Below are positions 49,349-59,300 of a DNA stretch of 64,000 nucleotides, in pieces (the first letter of the stretch is position 1; every line of letters starts with the position of its first letter). This DNA is from Nevskiaceae bacterium (GTDB taxonomy: Bacteria; Pseudomonadota; Gammaproteobacteria; Steroidobacterales; Steroidobacteraceae), in NCBI GenBank assembly GCA_018883185.1, contig VEQP01000009.1:32329-96328 (forward strand), read 5' to 3'. The notes under the pieces are model-generated. The model was not told the origin of the DNA. It did no database searches and saw only the letters and a program-made list of their open reading frames with translations. Position numbers and translations under genes: made by a program.

Positions 49349-51886
49349 TTAGAAGTTCTTGCGGATCGTCACGCCGTAGGTGCGCGGCTGGTTCGGGTAG
49401 CCGGAGAAGCTGCCCGTCTGAGCCACCGCCGGGAAGGCGCTGAGCAGATAGTTGTCGTCTGTCAGGTTGCGACCCCAGAGCATGAAGTCCCAACCATCAC
49501 GCGCAAAGCCCACGCTCGCATTCAGCGTGTTCACCTGACGCGAGGCGATGCTGGAGGGCATGTTGTCCACCGCCTGCACCTTGCTCTCGTAGAGGTAGTC
49601 GGCTCGGGCAAAGCCATCGACCGCGCCCACACTCCAGTTGTAGGTCAGACCGGTCGACACGCTCCACTCGTGGATGCCTGCCGGACGCGTGCCGCTCAGA
49701 TCCTGCGTGCCGTTCGGACCCTGGGCATTCGGGTACGAGTCGTACTTCGGATCGAGGTAGGTCGTCGAGAAGTCGAGCTGCCAGGCGTTGCTGAGCTTGA
49801 ACTGCGTTTCGAGTTCGAAACCCTGCGTCGTCTGCTTGCCGGCGTTGCCGAGCACGAAGCCCGTGCCGAGGAAGATGTTGGACTGGAAGTCCTTGATCTC
49901 CTGATCGAACAGCGCGAAGTTGATAGCAACTCGTTCCCAGCGACCCTTGATACCGATTTCCTTGACGGTCGACTCTTCCGGGCGCGCGTAGCGCGTGCCG
50001 TAACGCGGGTACCACGGGTTGACCGCGCCACCGAGCGGCGAACGGGCCGGGGTAGCCGGTGCGAACGGCTTGCTGTCACGCGACAGGTTCCAGGAAGTGG
50101 CCTTGAAGCCGGTCGAGATACCACCGTAAACGTTAAGGTTATCGGTGGCTTCGAACGCGAGGCGCACGGTGTAGGTGGTCTTGCTGTCAGCCGAGCTTTC
50201 GGCAAACGGCGTCACCGGTGAGAGGAACTGCAGCGCGTAGAGACCGAGTGCCGAGTTGCAGAGCGGCCCGGCAGGGAACGCCGGCTGCCCTGCCACGCAG
50301 GCGCGGACGCTCGCCGTGTCGGCGAGCGATGCCTGCTGCGGGAAGGCCGCAAAGTTCGCCGGTGTCGGCGCACGACCACCGGTCAGCGCACCGAAAATCT
50401 GCGCGAAACCAAGTTGCACCAGATCCACGCCCGAGAAGGCCTCGGTTTGCTTGGTGGCGAAGTTCACGTCCTTTTTTGTATTGGTGTAGGCGACGCCTGC
50501 GGTCAGCGTGACGCGATCATTGATATCAAAGTCCAGTTGGCCAAAGAGGTTGTAGGCGTCGTTGTCCTGCTTGGTGTTGATCGTTGTGCCGGTATTGTTC
50601 GCGAAGAACGTACCCACAGGAACGCCGATGGCGCGCTCGAGACTCGGGAAAGTCTGTAGACCTGCCGTCGGGTTGGTGGGGTTGGTCAGCACACCCGCGT
50701 AGTTCCGGAAGGCCGAGCCGAGCAGGATGGTGTTGTCGTACTTCACTTTTTCGTCGAAGTAGAACGCGCCCAGCAACCCGCGGATGGCGCCGCCGGCGTC
50801 ATACGAGAGGCGCAGTTCCTGCGTCAGGGTATCGATGTCACCGGTGTTGACGTTGTACTCGCCAAGGCTGCCGCTCGTGAAGTCGAAGTCGTAATCGAAG
50901 CTCGTTTTCTGATTACGCGAAGCCGTGATCGAGGCGAGGTTGAAGTCACCGAGATCCCAGTCGAGATGCAGCGAGAAGCCGCTGTTCTTGACGATATTGC
51001 GCGGGAGTTTATTGAGGTAGGCCGCGCGGTCAAACGGGGCTCCGGCCGCATTAGCGACGCCCGGATAAATCCGACCATTGACGATGGGCGACTGGATCAC
51101 CGCGCCGGTCGGGCCGTTCACCAAGTTCGAGACGCCGCAACACACTTCGTCAATGTTGCTGAGGTCGGCGATCACGCGCACCTCGAGTGCATCGGAGGCC
51201 TTCCACAGCAACTGGCCGCGCACGTCGGAACGATCACGATCGTTGATGTACGTGTTGCTGACGAGCTCGCGGAAGTAGCCATCACGCTTGTTGAGCGTGG
51301 AAGTGAGGCTGAAGGCCAGCGTGTCGCTGATCGGACCCGTGACCTTGCTCTTCAAAATCTGCTGGTTGTAGTTGCCGAGCGTGCCTTCGACCATGCCGCT
51401 CCAAGTGAACTGCGGCTTCTGCGTGACGACGCTGATCACACCGGCTGAGGCATTCTGGCCGAACAGCGTGCTCTGCGGACCGCGCAGTACTTCAACGCGC
51501 GACACGTCGATGAGATCGCCGATGGCGCCCGCTGAGCGCGAGCGATACACGCCATCGATGAACACGCCAACCGAGGGCTCGATGCCCGGGTTGTTGGCGC
51601 CGTTGCCGAAGCCGCGGATCACGAAGTTGGTTTGCGTCGAGGTCTGCAGCGTGGTGACGCGCAGCGAGGTGACGATGCTCGCGAGATCGGTGATGTCTTG
51701 GATCGATGCCTTCTGGATGGTTTCGACCGGCGTGACCGTGACGGCGACCGGCACATCCTGCAAGGTTTGCTCGCGCTTGGTCGCCGTGACGACGATTTCC
51801 TCGAGCGCGGTGACGTCCTGCGCGGTCGCTGAGCCGGCCATAACGGCGACTGCGACTGCGAGGGCGACGGGTGAATATGACTTCAT
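49349..51886 (-). CDS. TonB-dependent outer-membrane receptor
   Basis: The 845-residue receptor has a signal peptide (VALAVAVAVMAGSATAQ), a TonB-box-like segment VTALEEIVVTATKREQTLQDVPVAVTV, a plug with VEVLRGPQSTLFGQNASAGVISVVTQKP and a barrel ending RTYGVTIRKNF. The FGQNASAGVI plug is typical of receptors found in sphingomonad-like and marine degraders. The ATG at 51886 follows GAGGGG; the track start 13 codons upstream is rejected. The next gene upstream on the same strand, about 119 bases away, is a receiver/MarR-like regulator, a candidate controller. Confidence 0.93.
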   Translation of the reverse strand: MKSYSPVALAVAVAVMAGSATAQDVTALEEIVVTATKREQTLQDVPVAVTVTPVETIQKASIQDITDLASIVTSLRVTTLQTSTQTNFVIRGFGNGANNPGIEPSVGVFIDGVYRSRSAGAIGDLIDVSRVEVLRGPQSTLFGQNASAGVISVVTQKPQFTWSGMVEGTLGNYNQQILKSKVTGPISDTLAFSLTSTLNKRDGYFRELVSNTYINDRDRSDVRGQLLWKASDALEVRVIADLSNIDEVCCGVSNLVNGPTGAVIQSPIVNGRIYPGVANAAGAPFDRAAYLNKLPRNIVKNSGFSLHLDWDLGDFNLASITASRNQKTSFDYDFDFTSGSLGEYNVNTGDIDTLTQELRLSYDAGGAIRGLLGAFYFDEKVKYDNTILLGSAFRNYAGVLTNPTNPTAGLQTFPSLERAIGVPVGTFFANNTGTTINTKQDNDAYNLFGQLDFDINDRVTLTAGVAYTNTKKDVNFATKQTEAFSGVDLVQLGFAQIFGALTGGRAPTPANFAAFPQQASLADTASVRACVAGQPAFPAGPLCNSALGLYALQFLSPVTPFAESSADSKTTYTVRLAFEATDNLNVYGGISTGFKATSWNLSRDSKPFAPATPARSPLGGAVNPWYPRYGTRYARPEESTVKEIGIKGRWERVAINFALFDQEIKDFQSNIFLGTGFVLGNAGKQTTQGFELETQFKLSNAWQLDFSTTYLDPKYDSYPNAQGPNGTQDLSGTRPAGIHEWSVSTGLTYNWSVGAVDGFARADYLYESKVQAVDNMPSSIASRQVNTLNASVGFARDGWDFMLWGRNLTDDNYLLSAFPAVAQTGSFSGYPNQPRTYGVTIRKNF

Positions 51887-52004
51887 GTGAAAAGCCCCTC
51901 TGTAAATTGTTCCCGAGATCGGCATCCGGCCGGACGGGCTGACTTATCGTTCAGATTGGATTTTAACCACATTTTAGGCAAAAAAGCCGCAATCGCGGCC
52001 CCCG

Positions 52005-52877
52005 TCACGGCCCCGGCGACTCGTCCCCCAATCGGCGGGCGACGCCCCGGATGACCTCGGTCACCCGGGCGCTGCCGGCGGCCGTCAGCTCAATGTATTT
52101 GCGACGCCGGTCCTTGGGGTCGAGGTTGAAGCTCACGAGGCCCGCGGCCTGCAGTCGTTCGATACGGCGCAGCGCTGTGGTGACCGGGCTGCGCGAGGCG
52201 AGGCAAAGGCTCGTCACGGAGATCTGCCGACGCAGCAACTGGGCGCGCAGCAGCTCTGACAACATGCTCCAGGTGGCATCGGCCTCGAAAACGTCGCCCA
52301 AGGCGCTACAACGGAATTCGTCGATATCGGCGAGCAACTGCAGGGTACGCAAGTCCGGGCTGATGTCTCGGGCTGGCTGGCGACGTGGCAAGCCAGGCCG
52401 CTCCGGCATGCGGACCACCACCGATTCGCCCTGTCGCTCTCGATTCGAAGCGTGGCGCCGCTGGGCTTCGAATACGGCGCGCAGCAGTGTGCCGCGCGCA
52501 AGGGGCTTCGGCAGCAGGTCGGCCACCTCGAGCACGAGCGTGTCCGTGAAACGCGAGAACTCCGGGGGTTCGGCCACCAGAATGACCTGTAAATCCTGAC
52601 GAACGGCCGCCGCGCGCTGCACGAAGTCCGGGGTTTGCGAACCGCTGTAGCCGACGAGGCTGGTGGGGTCGATCACCAGAACGCCGACTTGGGGTTGGCC
52701 GCGCAGCAGTTCCAGCGTGGCCTCGACGCCACCACCGCCGTCCCCCGTCAGTACGTGGGTGCCGCGTTGCGAGAGCGCACGCGCCATGAATTCGAGCGAG
52801 GCGGCGTTGGCATCGATCAACAACACCATCGCCTCGGCTTCGGTCGCTCGATCGTTGATCAATGGGTTCGATAACAC
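52005..52877 (-). CDS. Receiver-like domain fused to MarR-type winged helix
   Basis: About 290 residues. The N-terminal half follows the response-regulator receiver pattern: VLLIDANAASLEF (acid), VGVLVIDPTSL (candidate phospho-Asp), QVILVAEPPEF (Ala where Thr/Ser is usual) and LLPKPLARGTL (the conserved Lys-Pro). The C-terminal half is a MarR/winged-helix domain (LLRRQISVTSLCLASRSPVTTALRRIERLQAAGLVSFNLDPKDRRRKYIELTAAG). No histidine kinase is adjacent. The GTG start at 52877 and an internal ATG at 52829 are both possible. It probably regulates one or both flanking TonB receptor genes. Confidence 0.78.
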   Translation of the reverse strand: MLSNPLINDRATEAEAMVLLIDANAASLEFMARALSQRGTHVLTGDGGGGVEATLELLRGQPQVGVLVIDPTSLVGYSGSQTPDFVQRAAAVRQDLQVILVAEPPEFSRFTDTLVLEVADLLPKPLARGTLLRAVFEAQRRHASNRERQGESVVVRMPERPGLPRRQPARDISPDLRTLQLLADIDEFRCSALGDVFEADATWSMLSELLRAQLLRRQISVTSLCLASRSPVTTALRRIERLQAAGLVSFNLDPKDRRRKYIELTAAGSARVTEVIRGVARRLGDESPGP

Positions 52878-52907
52878 GGTTTAATCCGAAATGGCAGGAA
52901 CTATATT

Positions 52908-52924
52908 AGGTTGGCGGTCAACCT
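52908..52924. promoter_or_regulatory. Inverted repeat upstream of receiver/MarR gene
   Basis: AGGTTG-GCGGT-CAACCT has perfect 6-bp arms, about 30 bases upstream of the regulator start in an AT-rich intergenic region shared with the TonB receptor. It is a candidate autoregulatory operator. Confidence 0.4.
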
Positions 52925-53050
52925 GGCGTCGATTAACTGCCTAATTTTTATTGAATTTTCGCGGCATCGTACCGATTCGGAACAAAGGAACTCATGGTAT
53001 CCGATGTATTGGGTGGAAATTGATTCAATTTAGTGGGCGTTCATGAGTAT

Positions 53051-53080
53051 TTGTTGTGTCGATAAAACAATCAGTATGTT
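53051..53080 (+). promoter_or_regulatory. Possible sigma-70-like promoter for TonB receptor
   Basis: TTGTTG (53051) and TATGTT (53075) are separated by 18 bases in an AT-rich stretch of an otherwise GC-rich window, upstream of the receptor start at 53151. Both boxes are imperfect. The 274-base gap (52878-53150) between the divergent regulator and receptor genes otherwise holds only inverted repeats. Confidence 0.25.
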
Positions 53081-53084
53081 GTGG

Positions 53085-53113
53085 GCGGGCCTTTTTTACG
53101 GTAAAAAGCCCGC
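53085..53113 (+). repeat. Imperfect hairpin in receptor leader
   Basis: GCGGGC...TTTTTAC and GTAAAAA...GCCCGC are inverted copies with two extra bases on the left arm, 37 bases upstream of the receptor ATG. The arms can fold into a long stem. It could be an mRNA element such as an attenuator. Confidence 0.4.
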
Positions 53114-53150
53114 AGACCGACGAATTCCGTCGTTTTTCAAGGAGTTGTAC

Positions 53151-55706
53151 ATGCGCAACAATCTGGTTGCTCTGGTCGTCGCTGCCGCCTTGGCCCAGGC
53201 CGCAGTCGCGCAGGAAGCGAATACCTCGGGCGCCGATGCACTCGAGCAAGTGGTCGTCACCGGCACCCGCGTCGCCAATCGGTCAGTGCTCGACACTGCC
53301 GTGCCGGTCGACGTCGTGAGCAATGAAGCGCTGAGCAATCTCGGCGTCACCGAAATCAATCAGGCGCTGTCGGTCGCCTTGCCGTCGTTCAACTTCCCGC
53401 GCCCGGGTCTGGCGGACGGTACGGACACCGTGCGCCCGGCGACGCTGCGTAGTCTCGCTCCGGACCAGACTTTGGTGCTCGTTAACGGTAAGCGCCGGCA
53501 CACGGCGGCTCTCGTCAACGTCAACGGCACCATCGGTCGCGGCGCTGCTGCCACTGACCTCAACACGATTCCTAATGCTGCCGTTCGTGCCATCGAAGTG
53601 CTGCGTGACGGTGCTTCGGCGCAATACGGTTCGGATGCCATCGCCGGCGTGATCAACCTGCGCCTGCGTGAGGATCGCGAGGGCGGTGAAGCGAGCATCA
53701 GCTACGGCTGGCGCGATACGACCTACGAAAATCTCACGGGCACGCCCCCGACAGGCGCGACTTGGTCGGCTCCGGCCGTACTCAAGCGCAGCCGCTCTGA
53801 CGGCGAGACGCTGACGGTGTCGGTGTGGAAGGGCTTCTCGCTGGGCGACAGCGGCTTTTTGACCGTGACGGGCGAGTTCAAGGACCAGGAGCGCACTGAG
53901 CGTGGCGGCTGGGATGCGCGCTCGCAATATGCCCGCACATCGACCGGTGCCTTCGATCCTCGTGAAGCCACATTCAATCGTTTCAGTCAGTGGTATGGCG
54001 AGCCGGAGATTTCACAGAAGACCATCTTCGTCAATGCCGGCAGCGAACTGGCGAGTGGCAACGAGGTTTATGCCAACGCGAGCTGGCAGCAGCGTTCTGC
54101 CCTCTCCGCGGGCTTTTCCCGACTGGCCAACGATCCGTCGGGTCGTAACGTAGCCTCGATCTATCCGGATGGTTTCCTGCCCCTGATTGCTCCGGACGTC
54201 ACGGACTTCGCCGCCTCGACCGGCGTGCGTTGGGATGCCGCGGATTGGGATATGGACTTGTCGCTCGGCTACGGGCGCAACGACATGAAGTTCACCATCA
54301 AGAACACGCTGAACCGCTCGCTCGGCGCGGCAAGCAAGACGGAATTCAACGCGGGTGGGTATGCCTACGACCAGCTCGTGCTGAACGTCGGCGGCGTGCG
54401 CGGCTTCGACGTGGCGGGCTTTGCCTCGCCGCTCAACGTCGCAATGGGTCTCGAGGCGCGTCGTGAGGCCTACTCGATCACGGCCGGTGAGCCTGATTCC
54501 TACCGCAATGGCGGGGCACGCATCCCGCTCAACACGCCGGGCTGCACGGGTGCGAGCGCGACGTTGCCCGCCAACGTCGCGGCGGGCGGTTGCCCGGCGC
54601 CTTCGGGTTCGCAGGTGTTTCCGGGCTTCCGTCCGGCTAACCAGGTCAATGAAAACCGCCGCGCGTTCGGTGTGTACGTCGATCTCGAAGCCAACGTGAC
54701 CGACAAGTTGCTGTACTCGGCGGCGCTGCGTCTTGAGGACTACTCGGACTTCGGCAGCAACGCTTCGGGCAAGGTCGCGCTGCGCTACGACTTCTCGGAT
54801 GCGTTCGCGCTGCGTGCCTCGGTGTCGACGGGCTTCCGCGCTCCTTCGCTGCAGCAGCAGTACTTCGCTACAACCTCAACCAACTTCATCAACGGTGTGC
54901 CGTTCGACATCACCACCTTCCCGGCAACGGACTCGGTGGCTGCAGCACTCGGCGCACAGCCGCTCGATGCAGAAGAGTCCGCTAACTACTCGATCGGTGC
55001 GGTGGTGCAGACGGGCGATTTGTCGCTGACCATTGATGCGTATCGCATCAATATCATCGATCGAATCGTGTTGTCGGAGAACCTGACCTCGGATGCCGTG
55101 CGCAACTTCCTGACCTCGCGAGGTTTCATCGGCATCGGTGGCGGTCGCTTCTTCATCAATGGTGTGGATACCGAGACGACGGGTGTCGATGTTGTGGCGA
55201 GTTACCCCGTGGTCACGGAGTCGCTCGGCAAGTTCGACTTCACGGCCACGGCGAACTTCACTTCCACGGATGTCACGCGGGTTCCGGCTACACCGCAGTT
55301 GTCTGCGCTCAGCCCGGCGCCGATTCTGTTCGATCGCGGCAACCGTCTGACCTTCGAACAAGGCAATCCGGAGAACAAGTTCACGCTCGCGGTGAACTGG
55401 GCCATGAACGGCTTCGGTGCCACGCTGCGTGCCACGCGCTACGGTGACGCGCTCAGCCCGCAGAACGCGCCGACGGCGACGGCACCTGACTTCGTGCTCA
55501 CGGCTAAGACTCTGCTCGATCTGGAAGGCCGTTACGCCTTCAACGACAAGGTCAAGGTCGCGATCGGTGCCGACAACCTGCTCGATGAGTATCCGGATCC
55601 GCTGCCGCCGGGCCTCAACACCACCGGTGCGACGTCGTTCTCGAACTTCTCGCCCTTCGGTCGTTCGGGCCGCTTCATCTACGGGCGGGTGACGGTCGGC
55701 TTCTGA
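53151..55706 (+). CDS. TonB-dependent outer-membrane receptor
   Basis: The 851-residue receptor has a signal peptide (NLVALVVAAALAQAAVAQ), a TonB-box-like EQVVVTGTRVANRS, and a plug with TLVLVNGKRRHTAALVNVNG, IEVLRDGASAQYGSDAIAGVINLRLRE. The barrel ends GRFIYGRVTVGF with terminal Phe. The RRHTAALVN...GASAQYGSDAIAGVIN pattern marks the family often annotated as iron-complex or general TonB receptors. The ATG at 53151 has AAGGAG six bases upstream; the track's start at 53043 is rejected. Confidence 0.93.
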   Translation: MRNNLVALVVAAALAQAAVAQEANTSGADALEQVVVTGTRVANRSVLDTAVPVDVVSNEALSNLGVTEINQALSVALPSFNFPRPGLADGTDTVRPATLRSLAPDQTLVLVNGKRRHTAALVNVNGTIGRGAAATDLNTIPNAAVRAIEVLRDGASAQYGSDAIAGVINLRLREDREGGEASISYGWRDTTYENLTGTPPTGATWSAPAVLKRSRSDGETLTVSVWKGFSLGDSGFLTVTGEFKDQERTERGGWDARSQYARTSTGAFDPREATFNRFSQWYGEPEISQKTIFVNAGSELASGNEVYANASWQQRSALSAGFSRLANDPSGRNVASIYPDGFLPLIAPDVTDFAASTGVRWDAADWDMDLSLGYGRNDMKFTIKNTLNRSLGAASKTEFNAGGYAYDQLVLNVGGVRGFDVAGFASPLNVAMGLEARREAYSITAGEPDSYRNGGARIPLNTPGCTGASATLPANVAAGGCPAPSGSQVFPGFRPANQVNENRRAFGVYVDLEANVTDKLLYSAALRLEDYSDFGSNASGKVALRYDFSDAFALRASVSTGFRAPSLQQQYFATTSTNFINGVPFDITTFPATDSVAAALGAQPLDAEESANYSIGAVVQTGDLSLTIDAYRINIIDRIVLSENLTSDAVRNFLTSRGFIGIGGGRFFINGVDTETTGVDVVASYPVVTESLGKFDFTATANFTSTDVTRVPATPQLSALSPAPILFDRGNRLTFEQGNPENKFTLAVNWAMNGFGATLRATRYGDALSPQNAPTATAPDFVLTAKTLLDLEGRYAFNDKVKVAIGADNLLDEYPDPLPPGLNTTGATSFSNFSPFGRSGRFIYGRVTVGF

Positions 55707-55714
55707 TCGAATCA

Positions 55715-55733
55715 GCGCCACTTGAGGTGGCGC
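55715..55733 (+). repeat. Hairpin overlapping presumed alkB start codon
   Basis: GCGCCAC and GTGGCGC pair over 7 bases with a 5-base loop. The right arm begins with the GTG that starts alkB in the track, so initiation there could be occluded. If alkB starts upstream, this is instead an internal structure. Confidence 0.4.
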
Positions 55734-56320
55734 CGCAGGTCGTGCTGTTGCATGGCTTTGCGGCGTCCACCGATGATCTCAACGCGGCGGTCGAGCTTGT
55801 CTCGGCCGCCGCGCCGTTTAGGCACCTCAAAACACCCGGCGGTCGGCCGATGTCGGCCGCGATGACGAGTTGCGGCGCCTGCGGCTGGTACAGCGATTCG
55901 AGCGGGTATCGCTACGAACCACTCGACCCGCTCACAGGCCGGCCTTGGCCGTTGATGCCCGATGCATTTGCGGTGTTGGCGCGCCGCTCGGCATCTGCTG
56001 CCGGTTTCGGCGAATTCTTTGCGCCCGACACCTGCCTCGTGAATAGGTACGAGTCAGGCGCGCGCATGGGTGCGCACCGTGACGCCGACGAACGCGACTT
56101 TTCGCAGCCAATCGTGTCCGTGACGCTCGGCGCAGCGGCGACATTTCTTTGGTACGGTACCCGGAGGTCGGGGTCGCCCACCAGGGTCCGCCTCGAGCCA
56201 GGTGATGTGCTGGTGTGGGGTGGCGCTGCGCGAAAGGGCTACCACGCCGTCGGCTCGCCGGAGCAGGATCTCTTCGGCGCTGGCGTCAGAATCAATCTGA
56301 CGTTCCGCAAAGCGCTTTAA
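55727..56320 (+). CDS. alkB: AlkB-type DNA repair dioxygenase
   Basis: The 197-residue protein aligns along its whole length with E. coli AlkB as I remember it. FRHLKTPGGRPMSAAMTSCGACGW, YRYEPLDPLTGRPWPLMP and LVNRYESGARMGAHRDADERDFSQPIVSVTLG (iron HxD) are followed by VLVWGGAARKGYHAV and RINLTFRKA with the 2-oxoglutarate-binding arginine. AlkB removes N1-methyladenine and N3-methylcytosine by oxidative demethylation. The annotated start is a GTG without a good ribosome site and the protein is about 20 residues shorter than the E. coli one. The frame is open upstream, so the N-terminus may be extended. Confidence 0.88.
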   Translation: MAPQVVLLHGFAASTDDLNAAVELVSAAAPFRHLKTPGGRPMSAAMTSCGACGWYSDSSGYRYEPLDPLTGRPWPLMPDAFAVLARRSASAAGFGEFFAPDTCLVNRYESGARMGAHRDADERDFSQPIVSVTLGAAATFLWYGTRRSGSPTRVRLEPGDVLVWGGAARKGYHAVGSPEQDLFGAGVRINLTFRKAL

Positions 56321-56324
56321 CGGA

Positions 56325-59300
56325 TCAAACCAGTACGCGCTCGATACCGCCGTCGTTGGCACGCGCCACGTAGTCGCGCATCCAATGCTCGCCCAGCAGG
56401 TGCTTGGCGATTTCCACCACGATGTAGTCCGCATCAAGTTCGGTCTCATCTTCGTAGCGCTTGAGACCTTGCAGGCAGGAGGGACAGGAGGTGAGCACCT
56501 TGACCTGCCCCTCGAAACCGTCAGCTCGCGCAGCGGTGGCTCCCTTTTGCATTTCTTGCGCCTTGCGGAACCGCACCTGCGTGGAGACGTCGGGGCGCGA
56601 GATCGCAAAGGTGCCGCTCTCGCCGCAGCAACGGTCGTTCTTGACGATCTTGCCGTTGGCCTCGGCGTTCATGAGTTGATTGACCACCTTCAGCGGCTCG
56701 TGTTGCTTCATCGGCGAGTGGCAGGGGTCGTGGTAGAGATAGCGTACTCCGGTCACGCCATCGAGACGCACGCCTTTCTCCATGAGAAATTCGTGGATGT
56801 CGACGATGCGGCAGCCCGGGAAGATCTTGTCGAATTCGTATCCTTGCAGTTGGTCGTAGCAGGTTCCGCAGCTGACGACGACCGTCTTGATGTCGAGGTA
56901 GTTGAGCGTATTGGCGACGCGATGGAAGAGCACCCTATTGTCGGTTATCATCTTCTCGGCCTTATCGAAATCACCGGAGCCACGCTGGGGATAGCCGCAG
57001 CACAAATAGCCCGGAGGCAGCACCGTCTGTACCCCAACGTGCCAGAGCATCGCCTGAGTGGCGAGGCCCACCTGCGAGAACAGGCGCTCCGAGCCGCAGC
57101 CCGGAAAATAAAACACGGCTTCGGCGTCCACGCTGGTGTGCCGCGGGTCGCGGATGACGGGCACGTAGTTGCGATCTTCAATATCGAGCAGTGCGCGCGC
57201 CGTTTTCTTAGGTAGTCCTGCCGGCATGCGGCGATTGACGAAATGCACCACTTGCTCTCGAACGGGTGCCTTACCCGTGGTGGCCGGGGGTGCCTTGAGC
57301 TGGGGTTTTGCGAAGGCCTTTAAAAACCCATGGGCGAGGCGTTGCGCCTTGAAGCCCCAGTCGATCATGCCCTTGCGCACCAGCTTGATGGTCTCGGGGC
57401 GCGTGGCGTTGAGAAACAGCATCGATGCGGCCGTGCCCGGGTTGAAGCGCTTCTTGCCCATACGCCGCAGCAGATCGCGCATGGCCATGGACACATCGCC
57501 GAAGTCGATGTCGACCGGGCAGGGCGACTCGCACTTGTGGCATACCGTGCAGTGATCGGCGACGTCGCTGAACTCGTCCCAATGGCGCAGCGATACGCCG
57601 CGCCGCGTTTGCTCTTCGTACAGGAAGGCCTCGATCAACAGCGAGGTCGCAAGGATCTTGTTACGCGGGCTGTAGAGCAAATTGGCGCGCGGTACATGGG
57701 TTGCACAGACTGGCTTGCATTTGCCGCAACGCAAACAGTCTTTGATCGCGGTGGAGATCGTACCGATGTCGGACTGCTGCATGATCAGCGATTCGTGGCC
57801 GAGCAGGTTGAAGCTCGGCGTGTACGCGAAGCGCAGATCGCCACCGGGCAGCAGCTTGCCCTTGTTGAATCGCCCCTCCGGATCGATGCGCTGCTTGTAG
57901 GCGCGCAAGTCGGCGGTTTCCTCGGGCGTCAGAAACTCGAGCTTGGTGATGCCGATGCCGTGCTCGCCGGAAATCACGCCGCCGAGATCACGCGCAATCT
58001 GCATGATGCGCGCGACGGCGGCGTTCGCCTCCTGCAGCATGAGGTAATCGTCGGAGTTGACCGGAATGTTGGTGTGCACGTTGCCATCGCCCGCGTGCAT
58101 GTGCAGCGCCACCCAAACGCGGCCCTTGAGCACACGCTGGTGGATGCCCTGCAGTTCGTGGCGGATGGGGGCGTAAGCATCGCCCGCGAAAATCGCCGCG
58201 AGCGGATCGCGCAGTTCCTTTTTCCAGGACACCCGCAGAGTTCGATCTTGCAGCAGCTGGAAGACGTTGCGCCCTAGGATTCGCCCATCGGGCTCGGCCG
58301 CGGGCGCATCAAGCCGATTGAGCAGATCCTTCCACTGGCGGCGCACATCGACGATCAAGGCTCGTGCCCGTGCCGGGCGGTCGCCTAAAATTTCGGCACG
58401 CGAGAGGGCGTCGAGCTCAGCGTCACCTGTTTTGCCGGGCTTCAGTTCCCCGCGTAAGTACTCTTCGAGTGCATCGGCGAGGCGCAATTTATTGGCGATC
58501 GACAACTCGATATTGATGCGTTCGATGGCGTCGGTGTAATCGCCGAGCCGTGGCAAGGGGATGACGACGTCTTCGTTGATCTTAAACGCGTTGGTGTGCT
58601 TGGCGATCGCCGCCGTGCGGGCGCGATCGAGCCAGAACTTCTTGCGTGCCTCGGGCCCGACGGCAATGAAGCCCTCGCCCCCGCGAAGATTGGCCACGCG
58701 CACGGTTTCGGAGGTGGCAAGCGCTACGGCCGACTCGTCATCGCCGACGATGTCGCCGATCAGCACCATCTTCGGTAGCGCCGCTCGCTTGCTCTTGGTG
58801 ACGTAGCCCACAGCCTTGAGGTAGCGCTCATCGAGATGCTCGAGACCGGCCAGCTTCACCCCGCTCGCACGATCGGCCGTCTCGAGCTGGTCGATGATCT
58901 CGACGATCGAGGGGATGGCGTCGCGGGCCTGGCCAAAGTATTCGAGGCAGACTGTGCGCATGTGTTTCGGCATGCGGTGCACGATCCAGCGTGCCGCGGT
59001 GATCAGCCCATCGCAGCCTTCCTTTTGAACGCCCGGCAGACCCCCCAGGAATTTGTCGGTCACGTCCTTGCCAAGGCCCGCCTTGCGGAACAGGGCGCCC
59101 GGCATGCGCAGCGTCTCGGTGCGCAGCACCGTGGCCCGTTCGGCCGGCATCCGACCGTCCTTCCAACTGAGGCGCCATTCCACCTGTGGCGCATCGTGGA
59201 TCTTGCCGAGGTTATGGCCGACGCGTTCGACCTCGAGCCAATTGCCTTCGGGGTCGACCATCCGCCACCAGGCGAGGTTGTCGACGGCGGTGCCCCAGAG

